From: DASWIP01 sp036397635
GTDB lineage: Bacteria > Actinomycetota > AC-67
NCBI GenBank assembly: GCA_036397635.1
Contig: DASWIP010000057.1
Location: 1-64,000 of the forward strand
Direction: 5' to 3'
Length of the DNA stretch: 64,000 nucleotides
Positions 1-8,375 of the stretch are shown piece after piece; the first letter of the stretch is position 1; every line of letters starts with the position of its first letter. The position numbers and the translations under genes are program-made. The notes below the pieces were generated by a model that saw only the letters and a list, made by a program, of their open reading frames with translations, did no database searches and had not been told where the DNA came from.

Positions 1-1
1 G

Positions 2-775
2 ACGTTCGGTCACGGCTGTATCGCCTCGTTCCCGAGCGTCACCCTCGCCAATCACACCACGGCGCTGACCGGTCTGCATCCGGGCGCGCACGGAGTGCTG
101 CACAACTTCTACTTCGATCGCCGGACGCAGCGGCGGATCGTGACCAACGCCCCCGAGCGTTGGCACCTGGCTCGCGACGAGATCGCCGGTTCGGCGGAAA
201 CCGTGTTCGAGGCGGTTGCGGCGCGGGGCGGCCGCGGATTCACCGCCGCGGTCAACGAGCCCGTCGACCGCGGTGCCAGCAGCGCCACATTCGACCTCCT
301 GAGGACCGGCGCGATCGGTCTCGATGCCTTCGCCGCGTCGCCGGATCCGGCCATCCCGGGCGCGACGCAGCGCTTCGCAGATCTCAAGCGGGAATATGCG
401 TTCTCCTCGATCGCCGACAACCTCGCCGTCCGGCAGATGCGCGACCTGTGGGGGGGATCCGCAGGCAATCCGCGACCGCGATTCCAGTGGATCAACCTGA
501 TCTTGCCCGATGCCGCCAACCACGCCGGCGGGCCCTACTCAGACATCGGCCACGCCGGCCTGCGCGACACGGATCGTCGCCTCGGGCAGATCCTCGAGCA
601 GCTCGACCCAACCCACAGCCGTACCGCCGTCGTTGTGCTGGCAGATCACGGGATGGAGGAATCGGATCCCGATTGCAAGGGGGACTGGGACGAAGCGCTC
701 GCGGCGGCAGGGATCCCGTTCCGTGACGAGGGGTACGGGTTCGTGTACTTCGGCGACGAGGAGACCCGGACATGA
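2..775 (+). CDS. Alkaline-phosphatase-superfamily phosphodiesterase, 5' end missing
   Basis: The reading frame is already open at base 2 and runs 257 codons to a TGA, so the N-terminus lies outside the window. The first residues contain FPSVTLANHTTALTG, the metal/nucleophile segment of type I phosphodiesterase/nucleotide pyrophosphatases, in which the Thr would be the nucleophile. Further metal-ligand motifs are LPDAANHAGG near the middle and ADHGME near the C-terminus. These enzymes hydrolyse phosphodiesters or phosphomonoesters using two metal ions. The substrate cannot be read from the sequence. A perfect hairpin follows the stop codon. Confidence 0.85.
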   Translation, partial: TFGHGCIASFPSVTLANHTTALTGLHPGAHGVLHNFYFDRRTQRRIVTNAPERWHLARDEIAGSAETVFEAVAARGGRGFTAAVNEPVDRGASSATFDLLRTGAIGLDAFAASPDPAIPGATQRFADLKREYAFSSIADNLAVRQMRDLWGGSAGNPRPRFQWINLILPDAANHAGGPYSDIGHAGLRDTDRRLGQILEQLDPTHSRTAVVVLADHGMEESDPDCKGDWDEALAAAGIPFRDEGYGFVYFGDEETRT

Positions 776-807
776 GAGAAGGGCCGGGGGAAGGACCGGC
801 CCTTCTC
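776..807 (+). terminator. Hairpin terminator between convergent genes
   Basis: Two perfect 12-bp arms (GAGAAGGGCCGG and its complement) flank an 8-nt loop directly after the phosphodiesterase stop. There is no T-run. The convergent gene on the other strand ends 18 bp further on, so the hairpin may serve both directions. Confidence 0.7.
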
Positions 808-824
808 AGGTGTCAGCCGCGGCC

Positions 825-1160
825 TCAGGCGGCGCGCGGCGTGTGGCGCTCGAGCTCGCGGGCTTCGTCGCGGTTGCGACGGCCGTAGGCTTCGATCAAG
901 CCCACTGCGTGATGCCAGACGTAGGCCATCGCCCCGACCATGAGGCCGGTGATGACGACCCCTGTGTCCGCGTTGCGGATAGAAATGTCCCATGCGGCGA
1001 ACACCGAGTAGTCCAGCAGCAGTGTGGCGACGACGCCGATGCCCAGCGTCAGGACTGCCCGGATCGAGGAGGTGAGGTCCAGGTTGAACAGGCCCAGGAC
1101 CATGCCGACCACCTTCCAGGCAGCCAAACCCAGCAGGGCAACGATCGCGAAGTCGTACAT
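825..1160 (-). CDS. Small three-helix membrane protein, function unknown
   Basis: This gene encodes 111 residues. The start is set by a strong Shine-Dalgarno (AAGGAGGTG) about 5 nt upstream of the ATG; a longer in-frame extension has no such signal. Three hydrophobic segments lie near residues 3-24, 33-55 and 68-90, followed by a charged cytoplasmic-type tail (RRNRDEARELER). It has a general holin-like size and topology, but I do not recognise the family. It is transcribed alone, convergent with the phosphodiesterase and divergent from the crotonase gene. Confidence 0.7.
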   Translation of the reverse strand: MYDFAIVALLGLAAWKVVGMVLGLFNLDLTSSIRAVLTLGIGVVATLLLDYSVFAAWDISIRNADTGVVITGLMVGAMAYVWHHAVGLIEAYGRRNRDEARELERHTPRAA

Positions 1161-1273
1161 GTAGTCACCTCCTTCCGTAGGCGACCGTTCGACCCAGCCC
1201 AGGCCGTGGGGGTTACACAGGTCTGCTTGACCTGCGACTATGCTGAATCTCCCGAGCCTTTGGAGGGAGAACC

Positions 1274-2062
1274 ATGCCATCGGACCCGGTCCTGATCGAA
1301 AAGGACGGCGGGGTGGTTACGCTGACCTTGAACCGCCCGGATGTACGGAATGCGATGAACGTCGAGCTCACCGAGGCGTTCGTCCAAGCGGTGCGTGGGC
1401 TTCGCGACGACGCCGAAGTCCGTGCGGTGATCGTGACCGGGGCGGGGACCGCCTTCTGCGCGGGCGGCGACCTGTCGTGGATCAAGCCCGGTCCCGACGC
1501 CGACGTGCCCGCGATGCGCCGCAAGATGCGAGAGTTCTATCCGAAGTTCCTCGCCGTTCGGGACCTCGCCGTCCCGACGATCGCCGCGATCAACGGCCAC
1601 GCCGTGGGCGCCGGCCTGTGTCTCGCGCTGGCCTGCGATGTGCGGTACGCGTCCACCGAGGCACGCCTGTCGGCCCCGTTCACGCGGTTGGGTATGCACC
1701 CGGGGATGGCGGCGACCTATCTGCTGACCCGGTTGATCGGAACGGCGCGCGCGGCCGATCTGCTGTTCACGTCCCGGGCCGTCGACGCCGGCGAGGCTGA
1801 ACGGATGGGTTTGATCAATCGCGCCGTGGCGGGGGACGAGCTTCTCGCGACGGCCCGACAGACGGCCGTCCAGATCGCCGCCAATGCGCCGATCCCGATG
1901 GAGATGACCAAGCGCGCGATCTACCTCGCCGAGCGCGCCGACATGGAGACGATGCTCGAATACGAGGGGATGGCGCAGCCGATCACACTGGCGACGAGTG
2001 ATCTGCTCGAAGGCCTTGCCTCGGTGAAGGAGAAGCGCGCGCCGCGATTCGAGGGACGGTGA
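1274..2062 (+). CDS. Enoyl-CoA hydratase/isomerase (crotonase) family protein
   Basis: The 262-residue protein has the crotonase fold throughout. The oxyanion-hole segment is FCAGGDLSW near residues 64-72, and NGHAVGAGLCLALACD lies near residues 105-120. These enzymes act on acyl-CoA thioesters in fatty-acid or related degradation. Where classical hydratases have the first catalytic Glu (PE in the PEI motif), this protein reads PFTRLG, and the second position is Asp-like. Simple hydratase activity is therefore uncertain. The start has an SD (GGAGGGAGA). The stop overlaps the next gene's GTG, which suggests translational coupling with the DinB-fold protein. Confidence 0.85.
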   Translation: MPSDPVLIEKDGGVVTLTLNRPDVRNAMNVELTEAFVQAVRGLRDDAEVRAVIVTGAGTAFCAGGDLSWIKPGPDADVPAMRRKMREFYPKFLAVRDLAVPTIAAINGHAVGAGLCLALACDVRYASTEARLSAPFTRLGMHPGMAATYLLTRLIGTARAADLLFTSRAVDAGEAERMGLINRAVAGDELLATARQTAVQIAANAPIPMEMTKRAIYLAERADMETMLEYEGMAQPITLATSDLLEGLASVKEKRAPRFEGR

Positions 2063-2880
2063 TCGTGCCGGCGCCGTCGCTGGGTGACTTCGACAAGGCC
2101 GAAGTACTCCATGCGTTGCGTGCGCAGCGCGCGCACACACTGGCGCTTCTCGAAGGGCTGACCCCGGCGCGCTGGGGGGAACCGGTGCTGCCCGGCTGGC
2201 GCGTTCGTGAGGTCGTCGCCCATCTGATCACGACCGACGAAGGAGCGTTGACCGGGCGCCTCCTGCGGCTCGGGTTCTCGGAACGCCCGATGAGCGATGT
2301 CGAAGCGTGGAACGAGACGCAGGTGGGACGATGGGCCGACCGGCCGGTGCCCGCGTTGCTGGCGGCGCTCGACCGATGGGGTGGACGGATGTCGCGTGTG
2401 CTCGCGATGCAGCCGGCGGTTCTGCTTCGACGACGGCTGCCCACGCCGTTCGGTCGCGTTTCGTCGCTGTGGTTGGTCATGCTGCGCGTCTACGACGAAT
2501 GGGTCCACGGCGAAGATGTGCGGCGTGGGCTCGGACTTGCCTCCGATGACGCACCCGAGCGCGTGCGCCCCGTGGCCCGGCAGCTGCTCGCGGCCCTGCC
2601 GCAGCAGACCTTGCCCCGGATCTCCCCGTCGGCCTCGGGACGCGTGGAGGTGCGGTTCGAGGATCTCGACCTTCCTCCGGTTGGCGTCGACCTGGACGGA
2701 CGTCGCTACGGCGTTGCGGTCACCGGCGCCGGGACGGCGATCGCGGCTCCCGCGGGGGCGCTGATCATGGTGGCCGCCGGCCGGGATGTATGGCGGGAGG
2801 TCGAGGGGGCCGGCACGTTGCGGATCACGGGCGATCGGGCGCCGGCCGAGACCTTCCTCGACGCCTTGCGAGTCGTCTGA
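2059..2880 (+). CDS. Mycothiol-dependent maleylpyruvate isomerase-like (DinB-fold) protein
   Basis: The protein has 273 residues. The N-terminal four-helix region contains the pattern LPGWRVREVVAHL near residues 48-60 and YDEWVHGEDVRRG near residues 142-154. This matches the actinobacterial TIGR03083/maleylpyruvate isomerase N-terminal family, where His and Glu residues bind a divalent metal. The C-terminal third resembles the sterol-carrier-like domain of that family. The GTG start overlaps the preceding TGA (GTGA). An alternative GTG lies 6 nt downstream. The reaction is unknown. The family usually transfers or isomerises thiol adducts in organisms that make mycothiol. Confidence 0.8.
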   Translation: MIVPAPSLGDFDKAEVLHALRAQRAHTLALLEGLTPARWGEPVLPGWRVREVVAHLITTDEGALTGRLLRLGFSERPMSDVEAWNETQVGRWADRPVPALLAALDRWGGRMSRVLAMQPAVLLRRRLPTPFGRVSSLWLVMLRVYDEWVHGEDVRRGLGLASDDAPERVRPVARQLLAALPQQTLPRISPSASGRVEVRFEDLDLPPVGVDLDGRRYGVAVTGAGTAIAAPAGALIMVAAGRDVWREVEGAGTLRITGDRAPAETFLDALRVV

Positions 2881-2887
2881 ACCGCCG

Positions 2888-3313
2888 TCAGGGCGACCGG
2901 GGGCGCGGCACGACCAGGAACGTCGCCGTCCCCCGCGCGAGCAGCGTGCCCTCCTCGTCGAAGACGTCGGCCTCGCCGTACCCGATCCGATCGCCGCTGT
3001 GCACCGCATGAGCGCGCGCGACCATCGTTCCGACACGCAGCGGCCGGAGGTATCCGATCGAGAGGTTGACGGTCACGTGGGTTCGATCGAGATCCAGGCG
3101 TGTGCGCAACGCGACGCCGATCGAGGAGTCGAGGATCGTCGCGATGACGCCGCCATGAACGATGCCTCCGGGATTGAGATGGTGCTCGGAAACGTGCAGC
3201 CGCATCTCGCTGAAGCCGTCGCCGACATCGAGCAGCTCCATCCCCATCCAGCGTGCGAAGGTCGACGTCCGGAGCCGTTCACGGATCGTCGCCGCGAGTT
3301 CTTCGTCGAGCAT
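2888..3313 (-). CDS. PaaI-type hotdog-fold thioesterase
   Basis: This is a 141-residue single hotdog domain. The segment HHLNPGGIVHGGVIATILD near residues 43-61 is the PaaI/YbgC-like active-site helix, with Asn/Gly-His-Gly and a following Asp. The expected role is hydrolysis of acyl-CoA thioesters. The ATG lies 7 nt after a TACCAT -10-like box (3321-3326 on the other strand), so the mRNA may be leaderless. It is convergent with the DinB-fold gene, with only 7 bp between the stops. Confidence 0.85.
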   Translation of the reverse strand: MLDEELAATIRERLRTSTFARWMGMELLDVGDGFSEMRLHVSEHHLNPGGIVHGGVIATILDSSIGVALRTRLDLDRTHVTVNLSIGYLRPLRVGTMVARAHAVHSGDRIGYGEADVFDEEGTLLARGTATFLVVPRPRSP

Positions 3314-3367
3314 CGCGCGGATGGTACGCGCAGACGCGCGCGCGATGCGAACGGCAGGAAATGAAAC

Positions 3368-3444
3368 GACGCCCCGTTCAACCTTTGGGGCCGCCGGTGC
3401 CTTCCCCTTTCACCGGCGTTCTCTACTCAGCTGTCCGGGGCGTC
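3368..3444. other. Candidate structured RNA element in a 324-bp gap
   Basis: The gap 3314-3637 holds no convincing gene. Inside it a 9-bp closing stem (GACGCCCCG at 3368-3376 with CGGGGCGTC at 3436-3444) encloses a perfect 8-bp hairpin (3392-3399 with 3411-3418). The hairpin loop contains four C that could pair with GGGG at 3387-3390, a pseudoknot-like arrangement. The strand cannot be decided. I could not match it to a known riboswitch. Bases 3445-3600 show nothing recognisable. Confidence 0.35.
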
Positions 3445-3637
3445 GCGGGCGCAAAGGTACGCACCGAGGCGCCGCATGTCAACATCGGCAAAACCGCTGG
3501 TGGTGTTGCGCAACCGCAGGACAAGGCGGTATGGGGCGCATCGCTGCTCGGAACTTCTTTCCAGAACGCCGGACTCGCTCGGCGCGAACGGCGCGAACGC
3601 ACGCCTCCTTGTCTGCGGAATGCGTACACTTGCGCGC

Positions 3638-4162
3638 ATGCTCGACGCCACGCTCGATCACGTCGCCATCGCGGTGCGCAGCTTCGCGGCGGCCTTGCCC
3701 TTCGTCGTCGACGCGCTCGGCGGATCCTTCCTCTTCGCCGGGGAGCAGCCGGCACAAGGGTTCCGCTGGGCACAATTCCAGCTCGCCGGAGGCGGCAAGC
3801 TCGAGCTGGTGACGCCGATCGATGCCGAGAGCTTCCTCGCGCGGTTCCTCGAGGATCGCGGCGAGGGAGTCCATCACGTGACGCTCAAAGTTCCCGACTT
3901 GACCACGGCGATCGCGCATCTGCAGAGCCAGGGCGTGCCGCTGACGGGGGTGTCTCTGGAGAACCCCGGGTGGAAGGAAGCCTTCATCCATCCCCGGGAG
4001 GCGCACGGGACACTCGTCCAGCTGGCCCAGAGCCCATGGTCGGACGAGGACACCGCCCGTCATCACCTGGCCGATCACGCCGGAGCCGACCATCGTCACC
4101 TAACTCTCGAAGATCTGAAGGCGGAAACTGGTTATATCCGTCGCGAGGTCCCCGGGGCCTGA
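3638..4162 (+). CDS. VOC-family (glyoxalase / methylmalonyl-CoA epimerase-like) protein
   Basis: The 174-residue protein starts MLDATLDHVAIAV, and EGVHHVTLKVPDL near residues 74-86 is a second metal-binding VOC segment. The C-terminal HPREAHGTLVQLAQ is typical of methylmalonyl-CoA epimerase-like members, supplying the final Glu/His region. The start is chosen because TACACT, a -10-like box, ends 7 nt before this ATG and because the fold begins immediately after it. Longer in-frame extensions are unsupported. Epimerase or lyase activity is inferred only from family resemblance. Confidence 0.8.
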   Translation: MLDATLDHVAIAVRSFAAALPFVVDALGGSFLFAGEQPAQGFRWAQFQLAGGGKLELVTPIDAESFLARFLEDRGEGVHHVTLKVPDLTTAIAHLQSQGVPLTGVSLENPGWKEAFIHPREAHGTLVQLAQSPWSDEDTARHHLADHAGADHRHLTLEDLKAETGYIRREVPGA

Positions 4163-4257
4163 AGCGCAACGCTCCGCCCGCCGATATCGTTAGAAGAACC
4201 GAGGAACCGGGGGCTTCCCCCGTCCCCTCCCGACTCATCCGAGAGGTTGCGCCTGCC

Positions 4258-4752
4258 GTGAAGCTGAAGGTGGAAGTCGTCCGAAGCCCTCGTCGTCGCA
4301 AGACGATCGAGGCCACCCGTGAGGGCAACCGGGTCGTGGTCCGGCTGCCCGCTACCCTGACCAGGGCCGAGACCCGGAAGTGGGTCGCCCTGATGGTCGC
4401 CCGGATCGAGCAGACCGAGAAGGTCAACCGGCTCAACGAGAAGCGAGACTTGGAGCGCCGCGCGCGCGAGCTGCACGAGCGGTACTTCCACAGCCGGCCG
4501 ACCTTGCGAAACATCCGGTACGTGGCGAACCAGCGTGACCGCTACGGGTCCTGCACGCCGCAGGATCGCACGATCAGGCTCAGCCACGTCGTGGCCGACT
4601 ACCCGGATTGGGTTCGGGACTACGTCATCGTCCATGAGCTGGCCCATCTGCGCGTGCCGGACCATTCCTCCTACTTCTGGCAGTTGGTCCGCCGCTACGC
4701 GCATGCGGAGCGGGCGCGCGGCTACCTGATCGCCAAGGGCATCGAGGAATAG
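4258..4752 (+). CDS. YgjP-type (M48-like) metallopeptidase
   Basis: The protein has 164 residues from a GTG start; GAGAGG lies 11 nt upstream. The C-terminal half has the family hallmarks DRYGSCTPQDRTIRLSHVV and then HELAHLRVPDHS, the HExxH zinc motif with a downstream His. Family members are about 160-240 residues. It probably acts as a cytoplasmic zinc peptidase, with substrate unknown. A TATCGT box at about 4184-4189 may be the promoter. It appears to be monocistronic. Confidence 0.82.
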   Translation: MKLKVEVVRSPRRRKTIEATREGNRVVVRLPATLTRAETRKWVALMVARIEQTEKVNRLNEKRDLERRARELHERYFHSRPTLRNIRYVANQRDRYGSCTPQDRTIRLSHVVADYPDWVRDYVIVHELAHLRVPDHSSYFWQLVRRYAHAERARGYLIAKGIEE

Positions 4753-4800
4753 GGCCCGAGCCTCCGCGGCGTCACAGGCAGGCGTCGTTACGATGGCCGC

Positions 4801-5298
4801 ATGGAACGGATCCTCGTCCTGCTGAGCTGTCTCGCGCTGGGGTTGAGCGCGTGCACGGGCGACGGGACCGGCGCGTCGAGCCCCGCCACGGTCGCGGGAG
4901 CCCGCACGGCGAAGGCTTCAGCGTCGCCTGTCGCTCGCGAAGGCGCCCCCTTGGCGCGCCTCCAGGTCGGGACCGACTCGGCCGAGGGGACACTGATCCG
5001 CCTGTGCGACGGCGACCGCTGCGAGTTGGCTGCCGCGAGCCCGGAGCGAACGATGAAGCTGGCCGACGACGAGTTGCTCCTGTTCGTGGTCAGCGAAGCG
5101 CCGCAGCGCGCGCGCGTTGAGATCCGACGCGACGGCGAGACTGAACTAACCGAGCGGGGGGCAATGGAGCCGGGCACCCTCATGGGCTTCCCAACCCGAT
5201 TGGCGCGCGGCCGCTACGAGGTCCGTCTCATCGCTCGGTGGGGGGAGCGGCGGGCGGTGTGGCGCTTCTCGCTGGCCGTACCTGGGGGCGAGCCCTAG
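4801..5298 (+). CDS. Putative lipoprotein, unknown function
   Basis: The 165-residue protein has a signal peptide ending in the lipobox LSAC (Cys 18), followed by a Ser/Thr/Ala-rich linker and a roughly 100-residue domain with alternating hydrophobic strands, probably a small beta sandwich. A cysteine pair occurs in LCDGDRCEL. The ATG is 6 nt after TACGAT, consistent with a leaderless message. No family was recognised. It converges with, and overlaps by 4 bp, the end of the DUF72 gene. Confidence 0.75.
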   Translation: MERILVLLSCLALGLSACTGDGTGASSPATVAGARTAKASASPVAREGAPLARLQVGTDSAEGTLIRLCDGDRCELAAASPERTMKLADDELLLFVVSEAPQRARVEIRRDGETELTERGAMEPGTLMGFPTRLARGRYEVRLIARWGERRAVWRFSLAVPGGEP

Positions 5299-5987
5299 AT
5301 CATCTCAGCGAACCGACGGGCGTCCTGCTCGGCCTTCGCATTGCTGAAGATGGCCCAGCCCGGCCGGTCCCGCAAGGCGAGGGCGGCGGTCTTGAGATCG
5401 TCGTCGTCCAGCACCTTACGGCCGGACTTGCCGCCGCGGAAGCGAACGTAGGCGAACTCGGATTCGGGGATCGTGTGCTCCGTCGGGTCGAGGACCGGCA
5501 ACGCGCCGACCCGTTCACACAGCTCGAGTGCCTTGGCGAGGGGCCACGAACCGGGCGCCCATTCCCAGGCGAGGGCCAGCCCAGGACGCATCGCGTGCGC
5601 GACGAAGTTCTCGAGGCGGGTCGCGTGATCCGCGGTCGGCTTGAAGCTCGGCGGGGTCTGCAGCACGGCCGCCTGAGCATCGACGGCGCGCGCGAGTTTG
5701 TCGGTCTCCTCCCAAGCTTCGTCGGTCCAGCGAGAGCGCTCGAAATGCCCCACGGCGGCGTGCTCGGGAGGAGGCGAGGTCATGCGCTTGTAGCGGGCAT
5801 CGGTCCGGCGGTGGGTGATGACCGGCGAGGCGATCAGCGTGATACCCCGATCACCGGCGAGGGCGCGCACGTCCTTCGCCGTGGGCACGTCGCACATGTC
5901 CGCTCCGATCTCGAGCATCTCGACCTCGGCGGATTCGTTGCCGGGCGAGCAGCTCACGCCGGTCAGCAGGCGCTCGGGGATGATCAT
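5295..5987 (-). CDS. DUF72 (YecE-like) family protein
   Basis: The 230-residue protein contains the DUF72 signature order: VLQTPPSFKP, then a WEWAPGSWP segment, then ALPVLDPTEH and FAYVRFRGG. The fold is TIM-barrel-like and the biochemical role is undefined. The start is the ATG whose last two bases overlap the upstream gene's TGA (ATGA at 5984-5987). It is therefore the second gene of a coupled pair with the zincin-like protein. The N-terminus is shorter and more divergent than in typical members (230 versus about 240-300 residues). Confidence 0.75.
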   Translation of the reverse strand: MIIPERLLTGVSCSPGNESAEVEMLEIGADMCDVPTAKDVRALAGDRGITLIASPVITHRRTDARYKRMTSPPPEHAAVGHFERSRWTDEAWEETDKLARAVDAQAAVLQTPPSFKPTADHATRLENFVAHAMRPGLALAWEWAPGSWPLAKALELCERVGALPVLDPTEHTIPESEFAYVRFRGGKSGRKVLDDDDLKTAALALRDRPGWAIFSNAKAEQDARRFAEMI

Positions 5988-7141
5988 GCTGCCTCCATCC
6001 GTTCGATCCAACGCGGTGGGTCTGTCAGCTCGGCCTCGCTGGGGAAGGAGCCCGCGTCCTCCCACACCCGATGGAGCAGCGCCCAATCACCGTGGGCCAG
6101 GATCGCCCGAACGAACGCCAGCGCGCGCCGGCGATCGGTCTCTGGCTCGAGCCCCAGGAAGCTCATCAACGCGCCGGTGCCGGCGCCTGCTCCTGCGTCC
6201 CGGCGCGCGAATACCTCAGCCAGCCGCATCGCGTCGGCTCCCAACCGGGCCGCCGCCGTCTCGACCGCAACAGTGCCGTGCGCTTCGATGACCGCGAGGA
6301 AGCCGTCGACGCGCCCGGCGGCCTCGGCGGTTTGCGGCGAGGCCTCGGAGGAGAAGAGCGAACCCTCGCCGAGCGCCTCCTGGAGGCGCGCCGGGTCGGA
6401 CAGGTCGAGCTGCTGCAGCTTCTGCAGGCCCTCGGCGATCGTGAGGTCGAGGGTGGCGACGAAGTTGTGGTACAGGGCGAAGAAGTGGGTCGGGATCCAC
6501 GACACGCCGTCAAGCGTGAGCCGCCGGGCCGCCGCTTGGAGGGCGACCCACTGGCGCACGTCCCGGCGGTCGACGGCGTGCTCGGCCGCCACCCGGTCGA
6601 TGGCAGGGACGATCAGCAGCGTGGCAGGCTCGTCGATAGGGAAGGGAACCTCGTGCGTGCCGAGCACCTCGCGCGCCAGCTGGCCGACGATGCCGCCGGC
6701 TTGGATGCCCATCAGCATCGGGCCCATCTGCGAGAGAGCCTGCTGGATCGGGTCGCCTTCGCCGGCTTCGCCGAGCTGCTCTGTGAGGGCCCGGGACGCC
6801 TTCAAGGCGATGGGATCGATCAGTTCGGCAAACGTGGTCGTGGCCGACTCGGCCCAGTCCACGGCGGTCACGGCGCGGATCGGTCTCACGGTGGTCGGGT
6901 CGGGCAGGCCGGTGATCTCGAGCAGCCACATCTCGGCAAGCTTGATGTGTTCGCTCATCGCGGTCGCGTCCGATACATCGACCTGCTGCTGGGGATCCTC
7001 GCCGGCCGCAACCGAGACGGCGATCTGGCGGGCGAGGTCCCAGTTGACCGGTCCGGCGCTCCACGACAGCACCTTCGCCAGCTCGGCGAACAGCGGGATG
7101 CGTCGAAGCACATCGGGGGGAAGGTCGAAAGGATCGTTCAT
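5984..7141 (-). CDS. DUF2342/zincin_2-like protein lacking its metal motif
   Basis: This 385-residue protein has the layout of the actinobacterial family annotated as zincin-like or F420-biosynthesis-associated hydrolase: SGPVNWDLA near residue 30, a helical middle, and a C-terminal segment ending in LWERL-like residues (here LHRVWEDAG). At the position where relatives have a (R/H)EAAH motif before the Trp-containing strand, this protein reads LQAAARRLTLDG, with no Glu or His to bind zinc. It is probably a non-catalytic member. It is translationally coupled to the DUF72 gene by a 4-bp overlap. Confidence 0.7.
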   Translation of the reverse strand: MNDPFDLPPDVLRRIPLFAELAKVLSWSAGPVNWDLARQIAVSVAAGEDPQQQVDVSDATAMSEHIKLAEMWLLEITGLPDPTTVRPIRAVTAVDWAESATTTFAELIDPIALKASRALTEQLGEAGEGDPIQQALSQMGPMLMGIQAGGIVGQLAREVLGTHEVPFPIDEPATLLIVPAIDRVAAEHAVDRRDVRQWVALQAAARRLTLDGVSWIPTHFFALYHNFVATLDLTIAEGLQKLQQLDLSDPARLQEALGEGSLFSSEASPQTAEAAGRVDGFLAVIEAHGTVAVETAAARLGADAMRLAEVFARRDAGAGAGTGALMSFLGLEPETDRRRALAFVRAILAHGDWALLHRVWEDAGSFPSEAELTDPPRWIERMEAA

Positions 7142-7306
7142 CAGCCTCTATCTTAGGCCGCGCGGGAGGGTGCTGTCAGACCGCCTTGTATCTGGGGCGC
7201 AGACCGCGCCGTGTCATCGCCGTATCTGTGGCGGTGACCACCTAAGATGAGCCGACGTCCGACAAGGAGACTCGGTGTCCCGAGGCGGAAGCAGGGTGAA
7301 CCCAAG

Positions 7307-8353
7307 GTGAGCGTCGTGGCAGTGACGGGGATCGCCGGGTATCTCGCCCAGCGGCTCCTGTCCTCGCTTGAGGCCGACGACCAGATCCAACGGATCATCG
7401 GCATCGATCGTGTCGCGCCACCCCTCGGGAGCCCGAAACTCGAATACCACGAGATGGACATCCGGGAAGCGCGCCTGCCGAAAGTGATCGCCGACGCGGA
7501 CGCCGTCGTGCACCTGGCCTTCCAGACCGACACCCTCCGTGACATCAAGGAGATGCGCGCGATCAACGTCGACGGTACGGCCAACGTGCTGGCCGCCGCC
7601 GCCGCGGTCGGGGCGCGATCGGTCGTAGTGTTGTCCAGCGCGCTGGTCTACGGCGCCCACACCGACAACCCCGTTCCGCTGACCGAGGACGCGCCGCTGC
7701 GGGCGAACGAGGACTTCGCGCCCGCGGTCCACAAGCTCCTGTGCGAGCGGCTGGTCGAGCTCTACCGGTCCGAGCATCCCGACATGGCGGTGTGCGTCTT
7801 TCGTGCCGCGACCGTGTTCGGACCCACCGTCGATAACTTCGTCACCCGGATGCTCGAAGCACCGCGCCTCACGCGGGTCAAAGGCTTCGACCCGCCGCTG
7901 CAGGTCGTCCACGAGGACGACGTGGCGGCTGCGCTCGTGTTTGCCGCCACCACCCGGCTGGACGGGATCTACAATCTGGCGGCCGACGGCTGGCTCTCGG
8001 GCGACGAAGTCGCCGAGATCTCGGGGAAGCGGCGCGTGGAGCTGTCCGAGCAGGTTGCCTTTTCGATGGCCGATCGCCTGTGGCGCGCGGGGCTCACCGC
8101 GGCGCCGGCCGGTGAGCTGCACTACGTGATGCATCCATGGGTGCTCGACATCGGCAGACTCGCCGCCGCCGGATTCCGGCCCCGGTACACCAACCGCGCC
8201 GCGCTCCTGGAGGCTGCGGAGGCGCATAGGACCTGGATCGCCCTCGGGCGCGCTCGAGTGCGCAAGGACTCGCTGGCGAAGGGTGCGGCCGCAACGCTCG
8301 GCGCGATCGGTGCGATGGCGCTGGTGCGGCGCGCGCGCCGGCGCGAGGAATGA
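7307..8353 (+). CDS. NAD-dependent epimerase/dehydratase (extended SDR)
   Basis: The Rossmann segment VAVTGIAGYLAQRLL lies at the N-terminus, and MDIREARLP, VVHLA and LSSALVYG follow in extended-SDR order. The expected YxxxK is represented by HKLLCERL, so the catalytic Tyr is not obvious. The GTG at 7307 is preferred because the fold begins there and because the more upstream ATG (7247) sits inside a TAAGAT -10-like box (7243-7248). If the ATG is used, the protein gains 20 residues. The C-terminus (after residue 300) has a hydrophobic segment followed by RRARRREE, perhaps a membrane contact. The substrate is probably a nucleotide sugar or similar. Confidence 0.75.
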   Translation: MSVVAVTGIAGYLAQRLLSSLEADDQIQRIIGIDRVAPPLGSPKLEYHEMDIREARLPKVIADADAVVHLAFQTDTLRDIKEMRAINVDGTANVLAAAAAVGARSVVVLSSALVYGAHTDNPVPLTEDAPLRANEDFAPAVHKLLCERLVELYRSEHPDMAVCVFRAATVFGPTVDNFVTRMLEAPRLTRVKGFDPPLQVVHEDDVAAALVFAATTRLDGIYNLAADGWLSGDEVAEISGKRRVELSEQVAFSMADRLWRAGLTAAPAGELHYVMHPWVLDIGRLAAAGFRPRYTNRAALLEAAEAHRTWIALGRARVRKDSLAKGAAATLGAIGAMALVRRARRREE

Positions 8354-8375
8354 GACCGAGGTACGAGCCGGCTGA

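Noticed and set aside
5238..7250. 670-codon frame on the plus strand over the DUF72 and zincin genes
   Set aside because: It is antisense to two well-supported coupled genes and its protein is low-complexity, typical of a high-GC shadow frame.
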